Below are positions 8,453 through 15,786 of a DNA stretch of 48,917 nucleotides, piece after piece (the stretch's first letter is position 1; every line of letters begins with the position of its first letter). The stretch spans positions 1-48,917 of the forward strand of contig JACQWT010000037.1 in assembly GCA_016209145.1 (NCBI GenBank). The letters are read 5' to 3'. Below the pieces are notes generated by a model. That model was not told the origin of the DNA, searched no databases, and worked only from the letters and a program-made list of their open reading frames with translations. This DNA is from Deltaproteobacteria bacterium (lineage in GTDB: Bacteria; Myxococcota_A; Polyangia; Polyangiales; Polyangiaceae). Position numbers and translations under genes: made by a program.

Positions 8453-10322
8453 CGTCGTCCGAGTCCTTCTGGTCGGGGTCGTAGAGCAGCGGGCAGGTGT
8501 CGCAGGCGTCGCCCGGGTCGGCGGGCGCGCGAAACACCACGTCCTCGCAGACGAACGGCTTGGCGCCGGCGCAGTCGGCGTCGTTCCACAGGCCGGCCTC
8601 TTGCTCGCCGGCGCCGAGCGCCACGCAGTCCTCAGCGCCGCCCGCGTCGTTCGGCTCGCCCTCCTTCCAGCTCGCGTACTCGAGCTTGCTTCCCGACACC
8701 CACACGAAGGTGCCCTCCTCGGCCGTGTCGCTCAGCCCGATCCAGGAGGTATTGACGGCCAGGGCCGCGACGAAGGCGTTCTCGCCGGCGTCGTCAATGA
8801 CCACCAGATCCGCCCCGCGCTTCCGGCAGAAGGCGCGCGCGGCCGCCCAGTCGAGCGGCGCGTCGCGGCAGGCCAGGTAGGCGCCGGCGTCCTGTCGGAC
8901 GAAGAGCTCGCAGCCGGTCTGGACGGCGCAGTCCGAGCCGGACTCGCAGTTGAAGTGGCGCGCATCCTGGTTGTCCTGCTCGGCATTGGTCTCGGACGGG
9001 CAGTTATCGACCGCATCCGGGACGCCGTCGCCGTCCTCGTCCTGCACCGGCCCCGGATGCCAGTTGACGAGCAGCCACGGCGAGGCGAGCCCGCTGCGGC
9101 TCACGAACAGATCCAGGTCGCCGTCGCCATCGAGGTCGCCCGCGCCGACTGACACGGCGCCGGAGACGGCCGGCCCGCGCGGGATGATGCTGCCGGAGTA
9201 GTCGAACAGTCGCGCCGCGCCGTCGTTGCGATACAGGCCCAGCCGGTGCGCCGGGTCCGCGACCACCAGATCGGCGTGGCCGTCGCGGTCGAGATCCGCG
9301 ATCGCCGCGGCCTGCCCGTGGCCGGGCGCCGCGCCCAGCACGATCGGCGTCTGGTCGAAGAGCCGCCCCGAGCCATCGTTGAGCAGCACCGCGCTCGTCT
9401 CTGCCGACGGCACGAACACGTCCAGGCTGCCGTCGCCATCGATGTCCCCCAGCGCCGGGAAGCAGCCCCGTGGCTCGTCCACCGCCGGCAGCGCGTCGGG
9501 CGGGCCGTCCCGGAACACGCCCTGGCCGTCGCCCAGCAGCAGCCGGTGCGGGTGGCGATCGCCCGAGAAGAACAGGTCGGTCCGGCCGTCGCCGTCCAGA
9601 TCTCCGGCCGCGACGGCGCGCGGCCGCAACTCGGGCGCGATCAGGCGGGCCTCGCTCTGGTCGCTGAAGCGGCCGCTGCCGTCGTTGACAAGCAGCACCG
9701 CGCGCGGGGTCGGCTCCGCGCCATCGGCCGCACCGGGCTCGGTCGCCGTCAGCACGAGGTCGAGATCGCCGTCGCCTTCGATATCCAACACGACACCGCT
9801 CGTCGCGGCATCGGGCGCGCCCGCGACGGCGCTAGCCTCCGGGAAAGCACGCGCCGCGCCCTGCAGCAGCAGGGGGCCGTCCGGGAACGACTCGCCCACG
9901 AGAAACAGGTCGGCTCGGCCATCGCCGTCGAAGTCGCCCGCGAGCGCTTGTGCGATCTTCGCCTCGCCGAAATCCGGCAGCTCGTCCTCTGCGGCCGGCT
10001 CGAAGCTGCCGCCCGCGTTCCAGAAGATCCGAAGCCCACCGCCCGCGGGCTGCACGATGTCGAGCCACCCGTCGCCGTCGAGGTCGGCCACCGCGGCCAT
10101 GGCGCCGTCCACCGGCGCCGCCGAGGGGAGCCGCTCTGCCGCCTCTTCCACGTAGAGCAGCGGGATGGGCGCGACGGCCGGCGGCGGGGCCGGCGGCGGC
10201 GCGCCGTCCGCGCAGCCGAGCGGCAGCAGTGCCACCAGACACGCCACAACCCGCTTCCCCGAACCCGGAGACCGCAGTCGCCCGGAACGCGGAATGCCTG
10301 TGCCGATCGAGCCGCCCTGCAC
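8421..10322 (-). CDS. FG-GAP repeat lipoprotein with a C-type lectin domain between thrombospondin type 3 repeats
   Basis: A protein of about 633 aa, first gene of the secreted operon. A lipoprotein signal (KRVVACLVALLPLGCADG) is followed by seven or eight FG-GAP/VCBS units (ADLDGDGWLDIV, GDFDGDGRADLFL, GDLDGDGRTDLFF, GDIDGDGSLDVFV and others). Then comes a thrombospondin type 3 motif (DEDGDGVPDAVDNCP), a C-type lectin-like domain (WAAARAFCRKRGADLVVI, NTSWIGLSD, EPN, WND, FVCED) and a second type 3 motif (DSDDDGTGDAC). EPN and WND are the calcium and mannose-type ligand motifs of C-type lectins. GTG at 10322 is chosen to give basic residues ahead of the hydrophobic segment. Probably binds glycans at the cell surface. 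Confidence 0.78.
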   Translation of the reverse strand: MQGGSIGTGIPRSGRLRSPGSGKRVVACLVALLPLGCADGAPPPAPPPAVAPIPLLYVEEAAERLPSAAPVDGAMAAVADLDGDGWLDIVQPAGGGLRIFWNAGGSFEPAAEDELPDFGEAKIAQALAGDFDGDGRADLFLVGESFPDGPLLLQGAARAFPEASAVAGAPDAATSGVVLDIEGDGDLDLVLTATEPGAADGAEPTPRAVLLVNDGSGRFSDQSEARLIAPELRPRAVAAGDLDGDGRTDLFFSGDRHPHRLLLGDGQGVFRDGPPDALPAVDEPRGCFPALGDIDGDGSLDVFVPSAETSAVLLNDGSGRLFDQTPIVLGAAPGHGQAAAIADLDRDGHADLVVADPAHRLGLYRNDGAARLFDYSGSIIPRGPAVSGAVSVGAGDLDGDGDLDLFVSRSGLASPWLLVNWHPGPVQDEDGDGVPDAVDNCPSETNAEQDNQDARHFNCESGSDCAVQTGCELFVRQDAGAYLACRDAPLDWAAARAFCRKRGADLVVIDDAGENAFVAALAVNTSWIGLSDTAEEGTFVWVSGSKLEYASWKEGEPNDAGGAEDCVALGAGEQEAGLWNDADCAGAKPFVCEDVVFRAPADPGDACDTCPLLYDPDQKDSDDDGTGDACQEG

Positions 10323-10475
10323 CCGAACGAATGTACCGCGCGCTGCCGGACGCGCGCAAGCGCGCCGGCGGCGGTTCGGGCCGGGCCCCCACTGTCTGAG
10401 CCGCAGGTCGAGCTTCAGCTGCCGGCCGCGTGTGCGCTTGCGTGGCTGCCCCGGCATCGACTATCCTGGGCGGCG

Positions 10476-11570
10476 ATGGTCGGAACCGGCATCCGGTCCC
10501 AACGTGAACGACTCGGTCTGCCCCTGGACCGGGCGGCGGACATTGCTCGTCTTCCTGCCGAACGGGTCGCGCTGATCGAGGCGGGAGGGCCGCTGACCGT
10601 TCAGGAGCTGTGGGCTCTGGGGGACGCCCTCGCCTTCGATCCCGCGGAGCTGCTTCGAGGAGAGCAGCGCGAAGACCCTCGCCGCACGGCTGGACGCTTC
10701 CGCGCACCCACGGGCGTGCGTGAGCTGGCTGCCGAGGACGCTCGCTTGCTTGCCCGCGCCGCCGAGCTGGGACGGGTGGGCGCGTACCTGCAGCAGCAGC
10801 TCGGCCTGCCACCAGGAGCGGTGGTGGAACGTCGCCACGTCAAGGCCATCGATCCCGCGCGGGAGAGCTGGCGCGAAGGCTACCATCTTGGGGAGAAGGC
10901 ACGGCAGCGCTTGTCCCCCGAGCGGGCACCGATCCGATCTATCCAGACGCTGCTCGAAGCTGCTGGAGTGCACGTCGCGACGGTCCAGCTCAGCGGGAAC
11001 GACCTGCTCGCCGCCGCCATCTACGAGCCAGGCGCAGTGCCCGTGATCCTCGTCAACGGCTCGGCTCCTCGCGCGCGTCAGCCGCTATCTCGGCGTGCGA
11101 TCCTGGCCCACGAGCTGTGCCACCTGCTGCACGACGGCGGCACCCACGACCTTCTCACCTTGGTCTCGCGGCAAGAGAACCACGAGCCGTACGAGCAACG
11201 CGCCAACGGCTTCGCGCCAGCCTTCCTGGCTCCGCGCGCCTGGTTGCAGGCGGACGGAGACTCGGCCCGGGAGCGCGTCCGCAACATCGCGCAGCAGTGG
11301 GGCTTCAGCCGCGAGGGAGCCACGTGGCACGCCAAGAGCTGCGGGGTCATCTCCCCTGAGGAGGCAGAAGCGCTGGTGAAGCAGGGAGATGCCCCGACGG
11401 GCTACTGCGAGTGGGAGAGCACCCCGCCGCGTCTGCCGCCGAGCGCAGTCGGCGTCGCGGACGCGGCGAGCCCGTTGGTGGAGGGGCTCGTGCAGGACCT
11501 GGTCGTGCGTGCCTTCCAGGAGGGCGCGATCTCCTCGGGTCGTGCGCGCGAGCTGCTACGGTTCTCATGA
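10476..11570 (+). CDS. HTH (Xre)-ImmA/IrrE metallopeptidase
   Basis: A 364-aa protein. Residues about 6-60 form an Xre-type helix-turn-helix (RSQRERLGLPLDRAADIA). The C-terminal half is an ImmA/IrrE (COG2856-like) zinc peptidase with HELCH at 212-216, the HExxH zinc site. Such proteins cleave or bind repressors, and with an HTH they often control neighbouring genes. The ATG at 10476 begins right where the HTH begins. The stop overlaps the start of a PIN-like protein (ATGA), so the two form a coupled pair resembling a toxin-antitoxin or stress module. A 153-bp divergent intergenic region separates it from the lectin operon. Confidence 0.85.
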   Translation: MVGTGIRSQRERLGLPLDRAADIARLPAERVALIEAGGPLTVQELWALGDALAFDPAELLRGEQREDPRRTAGRFRAPTGVRELAAEDARLLARAAELGRVGAYLQQQLGLPPGAVVERRHVKAIDPARESWREGYHLGEKARQRLSPERAPIRSIQTLLEAAGVHVATVQLSGNDLLAAAIYEPGAVPVILVNGSAPRARQPLSRRAILAHELCHLLHDGGTHDLLTLVSRQENHEPYEQRANGFAPAFLAPRAWLQADGDSARERVRNIAQQWGFSREGATWHAKSCGVISPEEAEALVKQGDAPTGYCEWESTPPRLPPSAVGVADAASPLVEGLVQDLVVRAFQEGAISSGRARELLRFS

Positions 11571-12109
11571 CCGTGTGGCTCGTGGACTGCGGCCCGCTGG
11601 GCCACGTCGCTGCCCTCGCAGAAGTTGCCTGGGACTGGCCCGGAGACACGCTCCACGTTGTGCGTGAGGTGGCTCATGAGGCCCTGGCCAGCGGCAGCGT
11701 GCCGAACGAGCAGTTGCTCCACCTCAGGTCCGGCGAGCAGCCCTGGGTGCAAGTGCACGACCTGCCCATCCCGTCGCCGGCCGCGGAGATGCTCGCGCTT
11801 CACCTGCGGCCTGCCGCCACATCTGCGTCGCGCAACCTCGGGGAGGATGCCAGCATCGCCTTCTGCGCCACCATGAACCAGGACGCGATCTTCGTGGCCG
11901 CGGACAAGAGCGCTGCCTTCGTCGCCCTGGCGGAGCTGGGCCGGAGCCGGGTGGCCAGCCCGTTCGACCTGTGGGAAGCGCTGCGGGACGAAGGCCGAAT
12001 CCCTGCCGAGGCTTTCGAGAAGCTCTGCGGCCGAACCGCAAGGCAGCTCGGCGGCGTACTTCCCGGCGTGCCGTGGCGACTGCGCCAGCAACCGCGCCAG
12101 GGGGGATGA
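11567..12109 (+). CDS. PIN-like domain protein, partner of the ImmA/IrrE protein
   Basis: A 180-aa protein starting VWLVDCGPLGHVA, like the first strand and Asp of PIN domains. It continues with LGEDASIAFC, DAIFVAADKSAAFVALAELG and FDLWEALRDEGRI, which fit the later acidic motifs and C-terminal pattern of VapC/DUF3368-type PIN proteins. If active it would be a metal-dependent RNase toxin. The start ATG overlaps the ImmA/IrrE stop. Pairing of COG2856 proteins with PIN-like proteins has been predicted as a toxin-antitoxin arrangement. The second acidic residue is not obvious by eye, so activity is uncertain. Confidence 0.6.
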   Translation: MTVWLVDCGPLGHVAALAEVAWDWPGDTLHVVREVAHEALASGSVPNEQLLHLRSGEQPWVQVHDLPIPSPAAEMLALHLRPAATSASRNLGEDASIAFCATMNQDAIFVAADKSAAFVALAELGRSRVASPFDLWEALRDEGRIPAEAFEKLCGRTARQLGGVLPGVPWRLRQQPRQGG

Positions 12110-12143
12110 ACCGCCTGGCCCGCCCGGCGCGCGGCGTGCCCAG

Positions 12144-12290
12144 GGCCGCTCCGTCCTCGACGGGACGCCACTGCTCGACATCAAGCCCTATGTCCCCGAG
12201 CTCGATGCCCATCCATCGTCGAGGGCAGGCTGGCTCGACAACCGCCGCGAGGACCGGCGAGTGGCGGTTGGGCGGTTTCATACCGAGTAA
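12144..12290 (+). pseudogene. Remnant of trmO/tsaA (tRNA m6t6A37 methyltransferase), C-terminal end only
   Basis: The frame ending at TAA 12288-12290 reads VLDGTPLLDIKPYVPELDA followed by AGWLDNRRED. This matches the conserved C-terminal motif of TrmO/YaeB/TsaA methyltransferases, where DIKPYVP is diagnostic. Only about 48 aa remain and the N-terminal catalytic part is absent, replaced upstream by the PIN-like gene. This is a truncated leftover. The other bases of the 12110-12421 gap hold nothing recognised. Confidence 0.7.
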
Positions 12291-12421
12291 CCGCGCTCCG
12301 CCATGATGGCAGCAGCCCCGCCGGCGGTTGCACGGCCTCGGCCGGCACGGGCCCGCCGGCTCCGGCCCGCCACAAGTCCGACCCTGGTTGCAGGGTTCCG
12401 ACGGGCGGACCGCGCCGGGCG

Positions 12422-12919
12422 CTATGGGCCGGGGCGTGCCTCGCAGCAGCCCGCCGCGCACTCCGCATGCTGAGGCACCCCGGCGCAGGCACCGGACAGG
12501 GGGTTGACGCACGTGAACTCGCGGTAGTCGGGCAGGCCGGCGGCGCGGCGGCTGAGCACGGCGCTGAAGCAGTTGCCGTTTCCCGTGACAACCACGCAGT
12601 CCGCGTCAGCCTGGCAAGCCCGGTGCTCGTGCGGCACGTTGCCCCAGACTGTCTCGAGGCGGTCGCAGTCCGTCGAGCCGACACCGCCGGTGCCGCTCCA
12701 GGGTGAGCGCAGCGGCCTGACGGGCTCGTGTGCCAGCCGGCCGCAGGCGCGGCCCCCTGGCGGAGCCGGCGGAGAAGCCACCGTTGCCGAGGCCGGCGCC
12801 CAGGGTGACGGTCCTGGTCCCGGCCGGTACCCCGGTGTCATTCTCGCCGGACGATGCGACTCGCAGCCGGCGAGCACAAGAGCCGGCAGCAGGATGGAAA
12901 CAACGCGAGCAGCGCTCAT
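12422..12919 (-). CDS. Small Cys-rich lipoprotein
   Basis: A 165-aa protein with a clear lipoprotein signal (MSAARVVSILLPALVLAGC). The ATG at 12919 is preceded by GGGGAG at ribosome-binding distance. A Pro/Ala-rich linker follows, then a small Cys-containing domain (CDRLETVWGNVPHEHRAC, ADADCVVVTGNGNCF, then C-G-V and AECAAGCC) of a type common in myxobacterial surface lipoproteins. The function is unknown. It is divergent from the Cys-rich gene at 13158 across a 238-bp gap. Confidence 0.7.
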   Translation of the reverse strand: MSAARVVSILLPALVLAGCESHRPARMTPGYRPGPGPSPWAPASATVASPPAPPGGRACGRLAHEPVRPLRSPWSGTGGVGSTDCDRLETVWGNVPHEHRACQADADCVVVTGNGNCFSAVLSRRAAGLPDYREFTCVNPLSGACAGVPQHAECAAGCCEARPGP

Positions 12920-13157
12920 GGGATCTCCCCTTGCCCAAGGCGCCGCCAGGCGCCCTGTGAGTGCGGATCCTGTAGCCGGGGCAAATGCCGCGCGCAACGC
13001 GCATGGCTCGCCGATCCGTCCACCCGCGCCCCAAGACGCGAGTGCCGCGCAGACGTGCTCCGAATCGCAGGGACCTGCCTGCTTGATTGACGCCGTCGCG
13101 CCGGGCGGCGTACCTTGGGAGTTGGGCCTACGCCGTTCCGGGCCCCGGCGATCTGCG

Positions 13158-13727
13158 ATGAGACGCTCCGGTCTGCTTCTGTTCCTGCTCGTGTCCTGCG
13201 CCCTGGCGGCCGCGGCCGCCGCTCCGGCCGGCTGCGCCCGCGGCGTGCGCGCCGACTACGGCGACGACGAAGAGGGCGGGGGCGGCGCCGGCGGCTCGCT
13301 CTCCAGCACCAGCACATCCACCAGCGCTTCCTCGGCCAGCAGCACCTCGACCAGCGCCTCATCGAGCACCACGAGTGCGTCGAGCGCCTCCTCCAGCACG
13401 AGCTCGGCCAGCACCTCGAGCGCGTCCACCTCGGCGACCAGCGCCAGCTCGAGCGGCAGCCCCTGCGACAACTCGGGCGTCTGCCAGACGTGCATGGACT
13501 GCGCCAACGCCGGCCTGTGCGCCGCTTCCTACGATACCTGCATGAACGACCTCGACTGCCTGATGTTCGTGCTCTGCGCGCAGGACTGCGGCCAGAACCA
13601 GAGCTGCCTCAACCTGTGTGCGGCCGACTACCCGGCCGGCGCGGCGCTGTTCAACACCTACGCCGAGTGCGTCGTGTGCAAGGCCTGCTACGACGACTGC
13701 GACGGCAAGGGCTCGGGCTGCGGGTAG
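13158..13727 (+). CDS. Exported Cys-rich protein with Ser/Thr-rich stalk
   Basis: A 189-aa protein. A signal segment (RRSGLLLFLLVSCALAAAA) precedes an acidic/Gly stretch, then about 55 residues made almost only of Ser, Thr and Ala, and a compact domain with 14 or more cysteines (CQTCMDCANAGLC, CMNDLDCLMFVLCAQDC, CVVCKACYDDC). The Ser/Thr stalk probably acts as a spacer and may be glycosylated. The Cys domain recurs in myxobacterial exported proteins but has no assigned role. It ends 9 bp from the convergent ilvE. Confidence 0.7.
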   Translation: MRRSGLLLFLLVSCALAAAAAAPAGCARGVRADYGDDEEGGGGAGGSLSSTSTSTSASSASSTSTSASSSTTSASSASSSTSSASTSSASTSATSASSSGSPCDNSGVCQTCMDCANAGLCAASYDTCMNDLDCLMFVLCAQDCGQNQSCLNLCAADYPAGAALFNTYAECVVCKACYDDCDGKGSGCG

Positions 13728-13736
13728 GGCGTCCGG

Positions 13737-14855
13737 TCATTCCTCGCCGCGCGCGACCTGCTCCGCGTCGAGCTCATCGATGCGCTCGACCCAGCCGAGC
13801 TCGTCCGGCTCCTCGCCGCGCTGCAGCCGTGCGATGTACCCGTAGAGGCGCGCGCCGAGCTCGCCCGTGCGCCGCCCGCCAATCGCCACCTCCTCGCCCT
13901 TGTAGCTCAGTGCCCCGACCGGAGAGATGACCGCCGCGGTGCCGGTGCCGAACACCTCCTGCATCTCGCCCGAGGCGATCGTTTCCATCACCTCGTCGAT
14001 GGAGATCATGCGCTCGGTGACCGTCAGGCCCCAGCGCTTGCAGATAGCGATCACGCTGTCGCGCGTGACGCCCGGCAAGATGGTGCCCGCCAGCGGCGGC
14101 GTGATGACCTCGTCGCGCAGGCGGAAGAAGATGTTCATCGTGCCCACCTCCTCCACCCAGCGATGCTCGATGGCGTCGAGCCACAGGACCTGCGTGTAGC
14201 CCAACTGGCGCGCCTTCTGCTGGGCGCACAGCGAGTGCGCGTAGTTGGCCGCGGTCTTGGCCTCCCCGAGCCCTCCCCGGACGGCGCGCACGTCCTCGTC
14301 CGAGACCCAGATCGAGATGGGGTTGAAGCCCTCCGGATAGTAGGCCCCGACCGGCCCGACGATGATGTAGAAGGCGTACTCGTCGCCCGGACGCACGCCC
14401 AGGAACGGGTCGGTGGCGATCAGCGTCGGCCGGATGTAGAGCGAGCACTCCGGATCCGCGGGCACCCAGTCGCGCTCGAGCAGGACGAGGGATTTGACGG
14501 CCTGGCCGAAGAACTCCTCGTCCACGCACTCCATCATCAGCCGCTTGGCCGAGCTCCGGAGCCGCGCGGCGTTCTTGCGCCAGCGGAAGAGGTAGATCCC
14601 CCCGTCCTTGCCGCGATAGGCCTTGAGCCCCTCGAACACCTCCTGGCCGTAGTGCAGGCAGATGGCCGCCGCGTCGATCTGCAGCAGGCGCCAGGGCTCG
14701 ATGCGGGTCAAGTGCCAGCCGTTCTCGCGGTCGAACTCGGTGGCGAAGAAATGGTCGGTAAACCACCGGCCAAAGCCGATCGTCGAGTAATCCGTGGGCT
14801 TGGCCCGTGCCTGGTCGGCGCGGGCGCGGTGGATGACGATGCGCTGGCGCGGCAT
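13737..14855 (-). CDS. ilvE: Branched-chain amino acid aminotransferase
   Basis: A 372-aa fold-type IV PLP aminotransferase that transfers the amino group between Val, Leu or Ile and 2-oxoglutarate. It matches the class II (eukaryote-like) group: GFGRWFTDHFFATEF, GQEVFEGLKAYRG, SLYIRPTLIATDPFLGV, PLP-binding Lys at about 200 in GEAKTAANYAHSL, EVGTMNIFF, ILPGVTRDSVI and FGTGTAAVISPV. The length is normal for the family and all landmarks are present. It appears to be a single gene, not part of an ilv operon here. Confidence 0.95.
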   Translation of the reverse strand: MPRQRIVIHRARADQARAKPTDYSTIGFGRWFTDHFFATEFDRENGWHLTRIEPWRLLQIDAAAICLHYGQEVFEGLKAYRGKDGGIYLFRWRKNAARLRSSAKRLMMECVDEEFFGQAVKSLVLLERDWVPADPECSLYIRPTLIATDPFLGVRPGDEYAFYIIVGPVGAYYPEGFNPISIWVSDEDVRAVRGGLGEAKTAANYAHSLCAQQKARQLGYTQVLWLDAIEHRWVEEVGTMNIFFRLRDEVITPPLAGTILPGVTRDSVIAICKRWGLTVTERMISIDEVMETIASGEMQEVFGTGTAAVISPVGALSYKGEEVAIGGRRTGELGARLYGYIARLQRGEEPDELGWVERIDELDAEQVARGEE

Positions 14856-14954
14856 GGCGGCAAGCTACACCCGTGCCGAAACGCCGTCATCCCCGGCGCT
14901 CCCGACGCTGGTGTAGGTCAATCCACGATGCGCCGGCCCGCGGGCCTGGCGGGC

Positions 14955-15050
14955 GGGGGAGCCGCCGCCGAAGCGCTGGCTCCAGACGTGGCTGCCGTTC
15001 TTGTCGAGCTTGTACAGGAAGCCATCCCAGCTCCCGCCGGTGCTTGACTC
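14955..15050 (-). pseudogene. Fragment of an SBBP-type beta-propeller repeat protein
   Basis: On the minus strand this short stretch reads GGSWDGFLYKLDKNGSHVWS and then QRFGGGS, close to one unit of the seven-bladed SBBP propeller repeat (DGFVAKLDxxGxxxWSxxFG). No full gene surrounds it. It looks like a leftover blade from a repeat protein, adjoining the vapBC pair. Confidence 0.55.
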
Positions 15051-15063
15051 AACGGATACAGCA

Positions 15064-15080
15064 CATATGCTCATCATATG
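15064..15080 (+). promoter_or_regulatory. Candidate operator overlapping the vapB start
   Basis: Two CATATG hexamers begin 11 bp apart (15064 and 15075), about one helical turn, and the second contains the vapB ATG. CTCAT and ATGAG also form a short inverted repeat around the start. VapB-type antitoxins usually bind such repeats to repress their own operon. The assignment is inference. Confidence 0.35.
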
Positions 15081-15332
15081 AGTAAGCGCCTCCAGGTGGT
15101 GATGGACGAGCGCGAGCACGAGGAGATCGACGCCGCCGCCCGCCGTCACGGGCTGACCGTCTCCCAGTGGGTGCGCCAGGCGCTCCGTGCGTCACGCAGG
15201 GCCCAGGCCGACGTGCCTGCGGCGCACAAGCTGGCGGTGATCCGTGCGGCGGCGCGCCACGAGGGCCCGAGCGCCGACATCGACCAGATGCTCGCCGAGA
15301 TCGAGTCGGGCTACGGCGCGGGCAAGGCGTGA
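15078..15332 (+). CDS. vapB: Antitoxin of VapB type (ribbon-helix-helix)
   Basis: An 84-aa protein beginning [20 protein letters not shown] and continuing [14 protein letters not shown], the beta strand and two helices of a ribbon-helix-helix DNA-binding domain. The C-terminal half ([16 protein letters not shown]) would be the toxin-binding tail. The stop overlaps the toxin start (GTGA), as usual for such pairs. Expected roles are to block the PIN RNase and repress the operon. Confidence 0.85.
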   Translation: MSKRLQVVMDEREHEEIDAAARRHGLTVSQWVRQALRASRRAQADVPAAHKLAVIRAAARHEGPSADIDQMLAEIESGYGAGKA

Positions 15333-15727
15333 TCTTCATCGACTCGAACATCCCCATGTACCTCGTTGGCCAGGCGCACCCGCAAAAGGTGGATGCCCAG
15401 CGCCTGCTCGATCGCTGCGTCGCCGACGGCGAGCGCCTGGTGACCGACGTGGAGGTGCCGCAGGAGATCCTCCACCGCTACGCCGCCATCGAGCGGCGCG
15501 ACATGATCCAGATCGCGTTCGACGCGCTGCTCGGCGTCGTCGACGAGGTGCTGCCCGTCGAGCTGCGGGACGTGGAGCGCGCCAAAACCCTGGTGCTCGG
15601 CGTGACCCGGCTCTCGGCCCGGGATGCGCTGCGCGCTGCGGTGATGGAGCGGCACGCCATTGGCCGCGTGCTCAGCTTCGACACGGACTTCGACGCCGTC
15701 CCCGGGCTGGTGCGGCTGCACCGCTGA
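15329..15727 (+). CDS. vapC: PIN-domain toxin of VapC type
   Basis: A 132-aa PIN-domain protein, a likely Mg-dependent endoribonuclease. The acidic motifs are visible: Asp at residue 5 ([13 protein letters not shown]), Glu in [12 protein letters not shown], Asp in [12 protein letters not shown] and the terminal [12 protein letters not shown]. The GTG start overlaps the antitoxin stop by four bases. The length is typical for VapC, and all key positions appear intact, so the pair is probably functional. Confidence 0.88.
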   Translation: MIFIDSNIPMYLVGQAHPQKVDAQRLLDRCVADGERLVTDVEVPQEILHRYAAIERRDMIQIAFDALLGVVDEVLPVELRDVERAKTLVLGVTRLSARDALRAAVMERHAIGRVLSFDTDFDAVPGLVRLHR

Positions 15728-15763
15728 TGTGGGTTGGCCGCTCGGCTGCGCACTCCCTTGACC

Positions 15764-15786
15764 GTAGTGCAGATAGACTGCACTAC
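15764..15786. terminator. Perfect hairpin between convergent vapC and DUF4105 gene
   Basis: The arms GTAGTGCAG and CTGCACTAC are a perfect 9-bp match around a 5-base loop (ATAGA). The hairpin lies after vapC and includes the stop codon of the convergent gene at 15783. No long T-run follows, so it may act as a bidirectional terminator or RNA-stabilising stem. Confidence 0.6.

Noticed and set aside
13290..13460. Repeat array or CRISPR-like pattern in the Ser/Thr-coding stretch
   Set aside because: The short repeated codons encode a Ser/Thr/Ala stalk inside an exported protein; there are no regular spacers.
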